Shown: positions 8,129-17,778 of the stretch, one piece after another
Layout of the letters: every line of letters starts with the position of its first letter
Position numbering within the stretch: the stretch's first letter is position 1
Program-made: the position numbers and the translations under genes
Notes under the pieces: model-generated
Seen by the model: the letters and a program-made list of their open reading frames with translations, nothing else
Database searches by the model: none
Told to the model about the DNA's origin: nothing
NCBI GenBank assembly: GCA_905479815.1
Contig: CAJQOA010000117.1
Span: 1 to 50,081, forward strand
Direction of reading: 5' to 3'
Length of the DNA: 50,081 nucleotides
From: an uncultured Psychroserpens sp.
GTDB lineage: Bacteria > Bacteroidota > Bacteroidia > Flavobacteriales > Flavobacteriaceae

Positions 8129-8995
8129 ATGGCAGAAAAAGAGAAAGAGAAAAAATTTAGAAAAAAATTGCTTCACAAGTATCGTTTGGTAGTTCTAAAC
8201 GAGGATACTTTTGAAGAAAGATTCGCCATAAAATTGACGCGTCTTAATGTCTTTGTTATTTTATCATTAGGGACCATTTTACTTATAGCTGGAACTATTT
8301 TTCTTATAGCTTTTACGTCTTTAAAGGAATATATTCCTGGTTATTCTTCTACCGCTTTAAAGAAACAAGCCACAGTTTTAAATTATAAAACAGATTCTTT
8401 ACAACAAGTCATAAACCTTAATGAGCAATATTATGCCTCAATTAAAAAGGTGCTAACTGGTGATGTAAGTTCCGTGGAGTTCAATAGAGACTCTATTATT
8501 GATGCAGCAAGTATAGACGCAAGTCAATTAGATTTAAAACCTACTAAAGAAGACTCTTTATTAAGAGATTTGGTGGATAAAGAAGATAAATATAATGTGT
8601 TTGAATCTACTATTTCTTCCACAAATTTTGTCTTGTTTCCTCCAGTAAACGGAACTATTTCTGAAGGTTATAATGTCAAAGATAAACACTACGCAGTTGA
8701 TGTTGTTGTCGCTAAAGACACACCTGTTAAAGCAACGGCAGATGGTACTGTGATTTTTGCAGAGTGGACTGCAGATACAGGTTATGTTGTTATTATTGAA
8801 CACAGTTACGAACTCATTTCTGTATATAAACACAATGCTTCTATTACGAAGCAGCAAGGTGATTTGGTTAAGTCTGGAGAGGTTATTGCTATGGCAGGAA
8901 ATGCAGGAGAATTAACGACAGGACCACATTTACATTTTGAACTTTGGAATAGAGGTTACCCAGTTAATCCAACCAATTTTATAGACTTTAATTAA
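8129..8995 (+). CDS. M23 family metallopeptidase, membrane-anchored
   Basis: 288 residues: a lysine-rich cytoplasmic start, one transmembrane helix (about residues 38-62), a coiled-coil spacer and a LytM/M23 domain over the last 110 residues. The zinc-site motifs are intact: HYAVD (the HxxxD pair) and HLHFELW (HxH). M23 enzymes cut peptidoglycan cross-bridge peptides; this topology with a coiled coil also resembles cell-division or shape regulators. The active-site residues suggest a working endopeptidase rather than an EnvC-like activator. The stop overlaps the next gene's ATG by one base (TAATG), so it is translationally coupled to the GH3 gene. Confidence 0.9.
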   Translation: MAEKEKEKKFRKKLLHKYRLVVLNEDTFEERFAIKLTRLNVFVILSLGTILLIAGTIFLIAFTSLKEYIPGYSSTALKKQATVLNYKTDSLQQVINLNEQYYASIKKVLTGDVSSVEFNRDSIIDAASIDASQLDLKPTKEDSLLRDLVDKEDKYNVFESTISSTNFVLFPPVNGTISEGYNVKDKHYAVDVVVAKDTPVKATADGTVIFAEWTADTGYVVIIEHSYELISVYKHNASITKQQGDLVKSGEVIAMAGNAGELTTGPHLHFELWNRGYPVNPTNFIDFN

Positions 8996-10497
8996 TGATC
9001 TCTTTAAAACCAACACTAGCAAAACTTTTCGCAAAAAATGTTAGAAAATCTGTATTAAGATGGTCTAATAAGCCTGTTGAAACTCAGGATAAGGTGTTTA
9101 AATCATTGATTAAAGAAGCCTCAAATACTCAGTTTGGTAAGGACCATGATTTCAAATCTATTAAGACACATCAAGATTTTATTGAGCGTGTTCCTATACG
9201 AGACTATGAAGATTTAAAACCTTATGTTGATAAAGTTGTTGCTGGAGAAGAAGATATTCTTTGGAAAGGCAAACCATTATATTTCGCAAAAACATCTGGG
9301 ACGACCTCTGGAGTAAAATACATTCCGTTAACAAAAGAAAGTATGCCAACACATGTTGAAGCAGCTCGAAATGCGATCCTAATGTATATTGCAGAAACAG
9401 GAAACAGTAAATTTGTGGACGGAAAAATGATTTTCTTACAAGGAAGTCCAACTCTAGAAGAAAAAAACGGAGTCCAACTAGGCAGACTTTCAGGAATTGT
9501 GGCACATTTTGTCCCAAAGTATCTTCAAAAAAACAGAATGCCTTCTTGGGAAACTAATTGTATAGAAGATTGGGAAACTAAAGTTGAAGCGATTGTTGAA
9601 GAAACCCTTCCAGAAGATATGTCTGTTATTTCTGGTATCCCATCTTGGGTTCAAATGTATTTTGAGAAGATCAATCATAAAACAGGTAAAAAGGTTGGCG
9701 ATGTCTTTAAAAACTTCAATCTTTTCATATTTGGAGGCGTAAATTATGAGCCTTATAGAGCAAAGTTCGAAAGCTTAATAGGCAGAAAAGTAGATAGTAT
9801 AGAGTTGTATCCTGCAAGTGAAGGCTTTTTCGCGTTTCAAGACAAACAGAATGAAAAAGGAATGCTTTTACAATTAAACTCTGGGATGTTTTATGAGTTT
9901 ATAGAAGCCAATCATTTTTTTGACGACAATCCTAAACGTCTAACGATTTCCGAAGTAAAAACAGGTGTCAACTATGTGATGATTATTTCTACTAATGCTG
10001 GGCTTTGGGCTTATAATATTGGCGACACGGTTGAGTTTACGTCTACAAAACCTTATCGAGTCATAGTTTCAGGGAGAATTAAACATTTTATTTCTGCGTT
10101 TGGTGAACATGTGATTGGTAAAGAGGTTGAACATGCTTTACAAGAGGCAACACATGGTTTGGCGGTTAGTGTTTCAGAATTCACGGTTGCTCCACAGATT
10201 AATCCTGATTCTGGTTTACCATTTCATGAGTGGTTTATTGAATTTGATAATGAGCCTGAAGACATTCTAGGGCTTGCAAAAAACATAGATAGGTCTATGC
10301 AGAAACAGAATAGCTATTATTATGATTTGATCTTCGGAAACGTGCTGCAACCATTAAAAATATCAATAATAAAGAAAAACGGATTTCAAGACTACATGAA
10401 ATCTATAGGTAAATTGGGAGGGCAGAACAAGATACCAAGGTTGTCTAATGACCGAAAAATTGCAGATGCGCTATACGCTCAAAAATTGTTGAAATAA
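8995..10497 (+). CDS. GH3 auxin-responsive promoter family protein (adenylate-forming enzyme)
   Basis: 500 residues of the GH3 fold, an ANL-type adenylating enzyme. Three nucleotide motifs are visible: KTSGTTSGVKYIPLT near residue 99, YPASEGFFAFQ near 271 and YNIGDTVEFT near 339. Plant GH3 enzymes couple acyl acids such as auxin or jasmonate to amino acids through an acyl-AMP; the bacterial homologues have no settled substrate. It is cytoplasmic by sequence. It is coupled to the M23 peptidase gene by a one-base overlap, and a DUF6909 gene with its own promoter follows. The adenylation chemistry is inferred from the family; the acid and acceptor are unknown. Confidence 0.88.
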   Translation: MISLKPTLAKLFAKNVRKSVLRWSNKPVETQDKVFKSLIKEASNTQFGKDHDFKSIKTHQDFIERVPIRDYEDLKPYVDKVVAGEEDILWKGKPLYFAKTSGTTSGVKYIPLTKESMPTHVEAARNAILMYIAETGNSKFVDGKMIFLQGSPTLEEKNGVQLGRLSGIVAHFVPKYLQKNRMPSWETNCIEDWETKVEAIVEETLPEDMSVISGIPSWVQMYFEKINHKTGKKVGDVFKNFNLFIFGGVNYEPYRAKFESLIGRKVDSIELYPASEGFFAFQDKQNEKGMLLQLNSGMFYEFIEANHFFDDNPKRLTISEVKTGVNYVMIISTNAGLWAYNIGDTVEFTSTKPYRVIVSGRIKHFISAFGEHVIGKEVEHALQEATHGLAVSVSEFTVAPQINPDSGLPFHEWFIEFDNEPEDILGLAKNIDRSMQKQNSYYYDLIFGNVLQPLKISIIKKNGFQDYMKSIGKLGGQNKIPRLSNDRKIADALYAQKLLK

Positions 10498-10500
10498 TAC

Positions 10501-10508
10501 TATATTTG
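10501..10508 (+). promoter_or_regulatory. -7 promoter element before the DUF6909 gene and polysaccharide locus
   Basis: TATATTTG matches TAnnTTTG and ends 17 bases before the ATG at 10526. No terminator or further consensus -7 element was seen until 32672, so this may be the main promoter for the first half of the polysaccharide locus. Confidence 0.55.
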
Positions 10509-10525
10509 CCCGTAAACCATAAGGA

Positions 10526-12217
10526 ATGAATAAAAGAAAAATTCACGAAAGAACGAGAGCTCAAGAAAGCTCAAATGCCATTGAGAGAATGTATGTTACA
10601 ATGCGACATTTATTTAATCGTGGGTTTTATAAGCCAATGGGAGTTTCTGGTGAGACACTTAGAGAGTCTTTATTATTATTAAGACCAGAAATTTACGGAT
10701 CTATTTCCGAAGAAAAAGCAGAATTAGAAGGGTTATTATATGTTATTGACCGGTTACCAGAAGGTATTGAGGAGTGTACATTTATTAACTTGACAAGTGA
10801 TGAAGGATATGGGAATTCTCATTTTAAGCCAATAATTCCGCCAAAAAGACGTCGTAACTGTTATCGCATCGATGCAGAACAGATGAATATTGAAATCACA
10901 AGAGGTCGATCAGAAATATATGACATCTTAACACACCTTACTTTTTTATTTATTGAGTCTCATAAAATAAGTAAACGCGTTTTAATAGACGAGCAAGGAA
11001 GGACAACTCGAGATTGGATTAAATTAGAAAAAGCGGTGCTTTCTAAAAAGAAATTAACGCAACAAGAGCGTGAGATAGCCATTACTCATACTGCAAATAT
11101 TTTAGGCAGAACATTTGAGGAGCTTACAAATGCACATTCAAAATTTACTACTAAAGCACAACCTGAACGATTACTCCATATTGTATATTGGTTAGGTAAA
11201 TTGGCAATTGAAGAGGTTGTTAATAACAATAAAAGAACAGTTACCTTCAGTCCAGTTTTAAGAGAGCGACTAGGTCATCATATTCACGGAGAAATTTGGG
11301 CTGATAATATTAAAGAAATACTTCAAAAGAAAAATTTACTAGGACGTCCAATTCATGTCATAAGTGCCAATATGCACAGTGTCATGAATTCTATTTTTAC
11401 ACCTATAGCTTTAAAATCAATAACGTCAAAAAAAGATATTTTTGAAGTTTATGAATCTATTGGTAAAAAGGAAAATGAAGCTTTACGCAATAAAATAACA
11501 AAGGAAGCGTTGCAGAGTGGAATGATTTATATTAAGGACACATCTGGAACAAATATAGATGTTCAGATTTTTGATACCGCTAAAATTGATTTTTCTAAAA
11601 CAGATATAGAGCTTGATGATTCATTTAATAATGATGACAAACCTGTATTATTTGTTATGGATTATGCCTTTGGAGAACAGGCTTATGAAACAATTGATGA
11701 GTTTTTGAAACCCTACAATGTTGATGGTGAAAAAGTACATTTAAATGTGGAGTCTGTTTCTATAATGGGTAAGGCAGGTATTTTAGAAGGTGGTAAAGGA
11801 GATATTATGATTCCATCAGCACATATTTTTGAAGGTACAGCAGATAATTATCCTTTTGAAAACGAACTCAGTAAAGCCGATTTAGAAGGACAAGGAGTTA
11901 AGGTTTATGAGGGTTCTATGATTAGTGTTTTAGGGACATCACTTCAAAATAAAGAAATATTAAAGTTCTTTTATAATTCGACATGGAATGTGATTGGGTT
12001 AGAAATGGAAGGTGCTCATTATCAAAAAGCAATACAAGCAGCATCAAAGGTTCGAGGTAGTATTAATCCTGATGTAAAAGTACGTTATGCGTATTATGCA
12101 AGTGACAACCCACTAGAAACAGGAAGCACTTTGGCTTCTGGTGGTTTGGGGACTTCTGGAGTTAAACCAACCTATTTAATAACAAGAAAAATATTACAAC
12201 AGATATTTAATAAATAA
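10526..12217 (+). CDS. DUF6909 family protein with nucleoside phosphorylase/AMP nucleosidase-like C-terminal half
   Basis: 563 residues, cytoplasmic, matching a conserved Bacteroidota family I know as DUF6909 with no assigned function. The N-terminal half (RMYVTMRHLFNRGFYKPMG onward) is unfamiliar. In the C-terminal half I see signatures of the PNP/UDP-phosphorylase fold: GKAGILEGGKGDIMIPSAH (about residues 415-433), like the G-x-G-G...GD-x-V-x-P loop, and GLEMEGAHYQKA (about 491-502), like the ribose-binding V-x-ME-x-A motif. Next comes YYASDNPLETG, resembling the AMP nucleosidase CVSDKPL segment. This suggests an N-glycosidic-bond enzyme acting on a nucleotide or nucleoside; the activity is inference. 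The Wzz-like gene starts 9 bases after its stop. Confidence 0.78.
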   Translation: MNKRKIHERTRAQESSNAIERMYVTMRHLFNRGFYKPMGVSGETLRESLLLLRPEIYGSISEEKAELEGLLYVIDRLPEGIEECTFINLTSDEGYGNSHFKPIIPPKRRRNCYRIDAEQMNIEITRGRSEIYDILTHLTFLFIESHKISKRVLIDEQGRTTRDWIKLEKAVLSKKKLTQQEREIAITHTANILGRTFEELTNAHSKFTTKAQPERLLHIVYWLGKLAIEEVVNNNKRTVTFSPVLRERLGHHIHGEIWADNIKEILQKKNLLGRPIHVISANMHSVMNSIFTPIALKSITSKKDIFEVYESIGKKENEALRNKITKEALQSGMIYIKDTSGTNIDVQIFDTAKIDFSKTDIELDDSFNNDDKPVLFVMDYAFGEQAYETIDEFLKPYNVDGEKVHLNVESVSIMGKAGILEGGKGDIMIPSAHIFEGTADNYPFENELSKADLEGQGVKVYEGSMISVLGTSLQNKEILKFFYNSTWNVIGLEMEGAHYQKAIQAASKVRGSINPDVKVRYAYYASDNPLETGSTLASGGLGTSGVKPTYLITRKILQQIFNK

Positions 12218-12226
12218 TATAAAGAT

Positions 12227-13300
12227 ATGAGTGAAAATTTACCTAATGGACAATCAGAGCATGAAAGAAATAAGTCCGAAGAGCTTGATTTAGTTGTCTT
12301 TTTTAGTCTTATCGGCAGCTTCTTTTCAAAGATATATGACTTTTTCCTATCGATCTTTAAGAGTCTTTTTTCTGTTGTTGTTTCAATTTTAAAAGCCTTA
12401 ATTGATAACTTCAAAATAATTACTATCGTTGTATTACTGGCCTTTTTAGTAGGTTTCGGTCTTGAAAAAGTTAAAGAACCAGTTTTCTATTCTGAAATGC
12501 TTGTAAAACCATACTTTGAGTCTAAGTATCAGCTTGTCACAAATATTGATTATTACAATTCGCTTATAAATACAGAGAATTATGATGAGTTATCAGATGT
12601 GTTTAGTTTACCTAAAGAAGACACTGAAGAACTGATAAGCTTTTCAATAGAAGCTGGACCAGAAACAGAGAATGAATTAGTTAAACAATATGATGATTAT
12701 ATTAAATCTATAGATAGTATAAGATCTCAAGACATATCACTTGAAGATTTTGTTGAAAATAGAGATATATATTCTAGTGATCTTTTTACTATCGAAGTTA
12801 AATCATTTAAAAGAGATATTTTTAAGAATCTTTCTAAGGGTTTCGAAACAACGTTTACAAATGAGTATTCAAAAAAGTTAATGGATAGAAGAGATTCTAC
12901 TATTGCTATTCGTAAAACAGCTTATAGAAAGGATTTGAAAAAAATAGATTCTTTACAATTAGTTTATTTAAAAATACTAGAAGATGAATCAAAGAAAGGA
13001 GCTGTATCAATTGGCTTAGAAGGATTAATACCTCTTACACAAGAGAAATCTATTACTAGAGAATATGATTTATTTCAAAGCGGTTTACGAATAAGAGATT
13101 CTATAAGTGTTCTAGACCAACAAGTAATTCAAGAAAACGTCTATTATGATGTTCTCTCAAATTTTTCAGAAGTTGGTATGAAAACAGACGATGTGTTTAA
13201 AAAATACTCTATTCTATTTCCAGCCTTAGCATTCATTATTTTATGTTTGATATTCTTAGGGTTTAAAACAGTAAACTTTGTTAAGAATTATGAAATATAA
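12227..13300 (+). CDS. Wzz-like polysaccharide chain-length determinant protein
   Basis: 357 residues with the polysaccharide co-polymerase layout: a cytoplasmic N-terminus rich in Phe and amphipathic, transmembrane helix one (about 63-80), a long periplasmic domain with charged coiled-coil segments, and a second helix near the C-terminus (about 328-348). Such proteins set the modal length of Wzy-made polymers. The typical proline-rich motif next to the second helix is not obvious, so the call rests on topology and position at the head of the polysaccharide genes. No Wzc-type kinase domain is attached. Its stop overlaps the rfbB start by 11 bases. Confidence 0.65.
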   Translation: MSENLPNGQSEHERNKSEELDLVVFFSLIGSFFSKIYDFFLSIFKSLFSVVVSILKALIDNFKIITIVVLLAFLVGFGLEKVKEPVFYSEMLVKPYFESKYQLVTNIDYYNSLINTENYDELSDVFSLPKEDTEELISFSIEAGPETENELVKQYDDYIKSIDSIRSQDISLEDFVENRDIYSSDLFTIEVKSFKRDIFKNLSKGFETTFTNEYSKKLMDRRDSTIAIRKTAYRKDLKKIDSLQLVYLKILEDESKKGAVSIGLEGLIPLTQEKSITREYDLFQSGLRIRDSISVLDQQVIQENVYYDVLSNFSEVGMKTDDVFKKYSILFPALAFIILCLIFLGFKTVNFVKNYEI

Positions 13301-14342
13301 ATCAATTTTAATTACAGGAGGAGCAGGCTTTATAGGATCTCATGTTACAAGATTGTTTGTAAACAAATATCCTCAATATCAAATTTTCAATCTCGATGCA
13401 TTGACTTACGCTGGGAATCTTGAAAACTTGTCTGACATAGAATCTGCTGAGAACTACACCTTCATAAAAGGAGATATTACAGATGAGAGCTTTGTAAATG
13501 CACTTTTTGAAAAGCACAAATTTAGTAGTGTTATTCATTTAGCGGCCGAATCTCACGTGGATCGATCTATCGAAGACCCCTTATCGTTTGTGAAAACAAA
13601 TGTCATAGGTACTATGATTTTATTAAATGCCTTTAAGAGCCTTTGGAAAGATGATTTTACCGATAAATTATTTTATCATATAAGTACAGATGAGGTATAT
13701 GGGTCTTTAGGTGCTGATGGATTATTTACAGAAACAACTTCCTATGATCCTAACTCACCATATTCTGCATCTAAAGCAAGTTCAGATCATTTTGTAAGAG
13801 CATACGGCGAGACTTATAATCTTCCATATGTTATAACTAATTGCTCAAATAATTATGGGCAAAATCAGTTTCCAGAAAAACTAATTCCTTTGTTTATAAA
13901 TAACATCATAAATGAAAAACCTTTACCGGTTTATGGAGATGGAAACTATACACGAGACTGGCTTTATGTCGTAGATCATGCTATTGCCATTGACTTAGTA
14001 TTTCATAAAGGTAAACACGAGGAAACATACAATATTGGTGGTTTTAATGAGTGGAAGAATATAGACTTAGTAAAGTTGCTTTGTAAGCAAATGGATAGCA
14101 AATTAAATAGAGTTCAAGGGTCTTCTGAGAAACTCATAACTTATGTGAAAGATCGTCCAGGTCATGATTTAAGATATGCAATAGATGCTTCAAAAATCAA
14201 TAAAGAACTTGGTTGGGAACCTTCTGTTACATTTGAAGAAGGACTAAAAATAACAATAGATTGGTATTTAGATAATAGTACATGGTTAAAGAATGTAACC
14301 AGTGGAGAATACCAATCTTACTATAATAAACAATACTCTTAA
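13290..14342 (+). CDS. rfbB: dTDP-glucose 4,6-dehydratase
   Basis: 350 residues from the ATG at 13290, which places ILITGGAGFIGSH right at the N-terminus; a TTG at 13278 would add four residues. This extended short-chain dehydrogenase removes water from dTDP-glucose to give dTDP-4-keto-6-deoxyglucose, the second step to dTDP-L-rhamnose. Catalytic signatures are STDEVYG (Thr, Asp, Glu) and the YSASK pair (Tyr, Lys). Length is normal for the family. It begins inside the last codons of the Wzz-like gene and is followed 20 bases later by rfbA, so it is clearly part of one operon. Confidence 0.97.
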   Translation: MKYKSILITGGAGFIGSHVTRLFVNKYPQYQIFNLDALTYAGNLENLSDIESAENYTFIKGDITDESFVNALFEKHKFSSVIHLAAESHVDRSIEDPLSFVKTNVIGTMILLNAFKSLWKDDFTDKLFYHISTDEVYGSLGADGLFTETTSYDPNSPYSASKASSDHFVRAYGETYNLPYVITNCSNNYGQNQFPEKLIPLFINNIINEKPLPVYGDGNYTRDWLYVVDHAIAIDLVFHKGKHEETYNIGGFNEWKNIDLVKLLCKQMDSKLNRVQGSSEKLITYVKDRPGHDLRYAIDASKINKELGWEPSVTFEEGLKITIDWYLDNSTWLKNVTSGEYQSYYNKQYS

Positions 14343-14362
14343 CTAATCAATCTGAATAATTA

Positions 14363-15226
14363 ATGAAAGGAATAATATTAGCAGGAGGATCAGGCACTAG
14401 ATTACACCCATTAACTTTAGCGGTGAGCAAACAATTAATGCCTATCTATGATAAACCAATGATTTACTATCCTTTATCTACTTTAATGTGGTCAGGTATA
14501 AAGGATATACTAATAATCTCAACACCTCATGATTTACCGTTATTTGAGCAATTATTAGGAGATGGTAAAAAGTTTGGATGTCGTTTTGAGTATGCGGTTC
14601 AAGAAGCTCCCAATGGTCTTGCTGAAGCATTTATTATTGGTGCAGATTTTATAGGAGATGACAAAGTAGCACTTATTTTAGGCGATAATATTTTCTACGG
14701 AACAGGTCTAGAATCACTTCTACAAGCAAATAATGATCCTGATGGTGGTATAATCTATGCATACCATGTTCACGACCCAGAACGATATGGTGTAGCTGAA
14801 TTTGATTCTAATGGTAAGGTTATTTCGATAGAAGAAAAACCGAAGAATCCAAAATCTAATTACGCAGTACCAGGAATATATTTTTATGACAATTCTGTTG
14901 TTGAGATCGCTAAAAACATAAAACCAAGTCATAGAGGTGAGTTAGAAATAACAGATGTGAATAAGGTTTATTTACAACAAGGAAAATTAAAAGTTAGTGT
15001 TTTAGATAAAGGAACAGCTTGGTTAGATACAGGTACTTTTAATTCTTTAATGCAGGCGTCTCAGTTTGTGCAGGTAATTGAAGAGCGACAAGGTCTTAAA
15101 ATTGGAGCAATTGAAGAAGCAGCATATAGAATGGGCTATATAAGCGAAGACGATTTTAGAGAATTAATTCAGCCCCTTACTAAAAGTGGTTACGGACTAC
15201 ACCTATTAAGCATTTTAGAGAAATAA
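14363..15226 (+). CDS. rfbA: glucose-1-phosphate thymidylyltransferase
   Basis: 287 residues. It makes dTDP-glucose from glucose-1-phosphate and dTTP, the first committed step to dTDP-L-rhamnose. The nucleotide-binding signature [11 protein letters not shown] begins at residue 8; [16 protein letters not shown] and WLDTGTF are the expected sugar-site segments. It is cytoplasmic, lies second in the rhamnose block and is separated by 14 bases from rfbC. Nothing unusual was seen. Confidence 0.97.
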   Translation: MKGIILAGGSGTRLHPLTLAVSKQLMPIYDKPMIYYPLSTLMWSGIKDILIISTPHDLPLFEQLLGDGKKFGCRFEYAVQEAPNGLAEAFIIGADFIGDDKVALILGDNIFYGTGLESLLQANNDPDGGIIYAYHVHDPERYGVAEFDSNGKVISIEEKPKNPKSNYAVPGIYFYDNSVVEIAKNIKPSHRGELEITDVNKVYLQQGKLKVSVLDKGTAWLDTGTFNSLMQASQFVQVIEERQGLKIGAIEEAAYRMGYISEDDFRELIQPLTKSGYGLHLLSILEK

Positions 15227-15240
15227 CAACACCATTTATA

Positions 15241-15789
15241 ATGACAATAATTCCAACTTCAATAGAAGACTGCTTTATTATAGAACCTATGGTTTTTGAA
15301 GATGAGAGAGGCTATTTCTCTGAAACATTTAACCTAAAAACATTTAATAAATCAACAGGATTAAATATTAACTTTGTTCAAGATAATGAGTCATTTTCAT
15401 CAAAAGGAGTGCTTAGAGGGCTGCATTATCAAATAGGAGAGTTTGCTCAAGCCAAATTGGTACGTGTTGTAAAAGGTACAGTTTTAGATGTTGCAGTAGA
15501 CCTTAGAGAAGGTTCTCGCACATTTGGAAGCTATGTCTCTGTAGAATTATCTGAAACGAATAAAAGACAGCTATTCGTCCCAAGAGGATTTGCTCACGGA
15601 TTTATCGTTTTGAGTGACACAGCAATTTTTTCATACAAGTGTGATAATTTTTATGATAAAGCTTCAGAAAGAGGTCTGATTTACAATGATCCCAATATTA
15701 ACATTGATTGGAAATTAAAGGATAGTGAGTTTATTATCTCAGAAAAAGATTTAATTTTGCCCAAACTAGAGCGTGCAGATTTATGTTAA
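15241..15789 (+). CDS. rfbC: dTDP-4-dehydrorhamnose 3,5-epimerase
   Basis: 182 residues, the standard cupin-fold epimerase length. It inverts C3 and C5 of dTDP-4-keto-6-deoxyglucose. Seen directly are EDERGYFSETF near the N-terminus, LRGLHYQ with the catalytic His near residue 62, and PRGFAHGFIVLSD with the product-binding loop. The last seven bases overlap the start of rfbD (ATG at 15783), indicating translational coupling. Confidence 0.97.
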   Translation: MTIIPTSIEDCFIIEPMVFEDERGYFSETFNLKTFNKSTGLNINFVQDNESFSSKGVLRGLHYQIGEFAQAKLVRVVKGTVLDVAVDLREGSRTFGSYVSVELSETNKRQLFVPRGFAHGFIVLSDTAIFSYKCDNFYDKASERGLIYNDPNINIDWKLKDSEFIISEKDLILPKLERADLC

Positions 15790-16649
15790 ATATTTTAGTT
15801 ACTGGCTCAAATGGTCAACTTGCAAGATGTATTAAAGACTTTGTAAATCAAGAAAGTCAGATTAAATTTTTTTTTAAAAATTCTACAGATTTAGATATTA
15901 CTAATTCAGAAATAGTTAAATCATTTTTTGAAAATCAACATATAGATTTTTGTATTAATTGTGCGGCTTATACAGCTGTTGATAAGGCAGAAAGCGATAT
16001 CGACGCTGCCTCAAAAGTAAATGTATTAGGAGCAAGAAATTTAGCTACTGAGTGCTCAAAAGTAAATGCTAAATTAATACATGTATCAACAGATTTTGTG
16101 TTTAATGGAAGTAAGTCGACTGCATATATAGAAACAGATGATACCAATCCAGAAAGTGTTTATGGGTTAACAAAGTTAAAAGGTGAGGTTGAAATTCAAA
16201 AACACCTACCTGAACACTTTATTATTAGAACTTCGTGGTTATATTCTGAATATGGAAATAATTTTTTGAAGACCATGCTAAGGCTTTCTAATGAAAGAGA
16301 GTCATTAAGTGTTGTTAGCGATCAAATAGGAACACCAACATATGCTAAAGATTTAGCAGAAGTTATTTTGAAAATCATTAAATTGAACAGTGATAATTAC
16401 GGATTATATCATTTTAGTAATGAAGGTGTAGCTAGTTGGTATGATTTTGCTCAAGCCATATTTGATGAGAATCAAAAAGAATTAAAGTTATCACCTATTA
16501 AAACTAGCAATTACCCAACGCCTGCTAAAAGGCCACCTTTTAGTGTTTTAGATAAGGATAAAATAAAAGAGTGTTTTCAAATAGAAATCCCTCATTGGAG
16601 AGATAGCCTTAAAAAGGCAATTTCTAATTTAAATAATATCAGCAAATAA
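15783..16649 (+). CDS. rfbD: dTDP-4-dehydrorhamnose reductase
   Basis: 288 residues, extended short-chain dehydrogenase. It reduces dTDP-4-keto-L-rhamnose with NAD(P)H to dTDP-L-rhamnose, completing the pathway encoded by the three genes just upstream. Motifs are VTGSNGQLA at the N-terminus (cofactor loop), [12 protein letters not shown], and YGLTKLKGE carrying the catalytic Tyr and Lys. It overlaps rfbC by seven bases and sits four bases before gmd. dTDP-rhamnose is a likely donor for the glycosyltransferases downstream, including the DUF1972 protein. Confidence 0.96.
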   Translation: MLNILVTGSNGQLARCIKDFVNQESQIKFFFKNSTDLDITNSEIVKSFFENQHIDFCINCAAYTAVDKAESDIDAASKVNVLGARNLATECSKVNAKLIHVSTDFVFNGSKSTAYIETDDTNPESVYGLTKLKGEVEIQKHLPEHFIIRTSWLYSEYGNNFLKTMLRLSNERESLSVVSDQIGTPTYAKDLAEVILKIIKLNSDNYGLYHFSNEGVASWYDFAQAIFDENQKELKLSPIKTSNYPTPAKRPPFSVLDKDKIKECFQIEIPHWRDSLKKAISNLNNISK

Positions 16650-16653
16650 AAAA

Positions 16654-17772
16654 ATGCAAAAAAAAATAGCCTTAATTACAGGAGTAACAGGTCAAGATGG
16701 CGCTTATTTAAGTGAATTTTTGTTGAAAAAAGGATATATAGTACATGGAGTTAAAAGGAGATCTTCTCTTTTTAACACGGGTAGGATTGATCATTTATAT
16801 CAAGATCCTCATGATGAAAATCAAAACTTCATATTGCACTATGGTGATTTAACAGATAGTACTAATCTTATTAGGATTATTAAAGATGTAAAGCCAGATG
16901 AGATTTATAACCTTGCAGCTATGAGTCATGTGCATGTCTCTTTTGAAATGCCAGAATATACTGCTAATGCTGATGGTATTGGGACACTTAGACTTTTAGA
17001 AGCGATTAGAATTCTAGGGTTAGAAAAAACGACTAGAATATATCAAGCATCTACATCAGAACTTTATGGTAAAGTACAAGAAGTACCACAAACAGAAACC
17101 ACACCTTTTTACCCAAGAAGTCCATATGCCGTTGCAAAAATGTATGCTTATTGGATAACTGTTAACTATCGTGAGGCTTATGGGATGTATGCTTGTAACG
17201 GGATCTTATTTAATCATGAATCACCAATTAGAGGAGAAACATTTGTTACAAGAAAAATAACGAGAGCAACATCAAAAATAGCTTTAGGTTTACAAGATAA
17301 AATTTACCTTGGTAATCTAGACGCCCAAAGAGATTGGGGACACGCAAAAGATTATATTAGAATGATGTGGATGATACTTCAAGCAGATACTCCAGAAGAC
17401 TGGGTAATTGCAACAGGTAAAACGACATCTGTAAGAGATTTTGTTAGAATGTGTTTTAATCACGTTGGAATTGTACTTGAATTCAAGGGAGAAGGTTCTA
17501 ATGAAAAAGCCTACATTAAATCTTGTAGTCAACCCGAATACCAAGTAGAAATAGGTAAAGAAGTTGTTGCTGTAGATGAAAAATATTTTAGGCCAACCGA
17601 AGTTGAGCTTCTAATAGGAGATGCCACAAAAGCAAGAGAGAAACTTGGCTGGATCCCAGAGTATGATTTGCCAGCTTTAGTTGAAGATATGATGTCTAGT
17701 GATGTCAAATTGATGCAAAAGCAACAATACTTAAAAGACGGCGGATACAAAATCAAAAATTACTTTGAGTAG
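16654..17772 (+). CDS. gmd: GDP-mannose 4,6-dehydratase
   Basis: 372 residues. It converts GDP-D-mannose to GDP-4-keto-6-deoxymannose using tightly bound NADP. Seen are [11 protein letters not shown] (cofactor loop, from residue 8), the VKRRSS segment, [11 protein letters not shown], the YAVAK catalytic pair, and [17 protein letters not shown], a hallmark of Gmd. Together with the next gene, fcl (6 bases downstream), it makes GDP-L-fucose. Length is standard. Confidence 0.97.
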   Translation: MQKKIALITGVTGQDGAYLSEFLLKKGYIVHGVKRRSSLFNTGRIDHLYQDPHDENQNFILHYGDLTDSTNLIRIIKDVKPDEIYNLAAMSHVHVSFEMPEYTANADGIGTLRLLEAIRILGLEKTTRIYQASTSELYGKVQEVPQTETTPFYPRSPYAVAKMYAYWITVNYREAYGMYACNGILFNHESPIRGETFVTRKITRATSKIALGLQDKIYLGNLDAQRDWGHAKDYIRMMWMILQADTPEDWVIATGKTTSVRDFVRMCFNHVGIVLEFKGEGSNEKAYIKSCSQPEYQVEIGKEVVAVDEKYFRPTEVELLIGDATKAREKLGWIPEYDLPALVEDMMSSDVKLMQKQQYLKDGGYKIKNYFE

Positions 17773-17778
17773 TATTTT

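Noticed and set aside
13549-13564. CACGTGG within rfbB
   Set aside because: Only the CACGTG core matches parS and it encodes the conserved SHVDRS motif.
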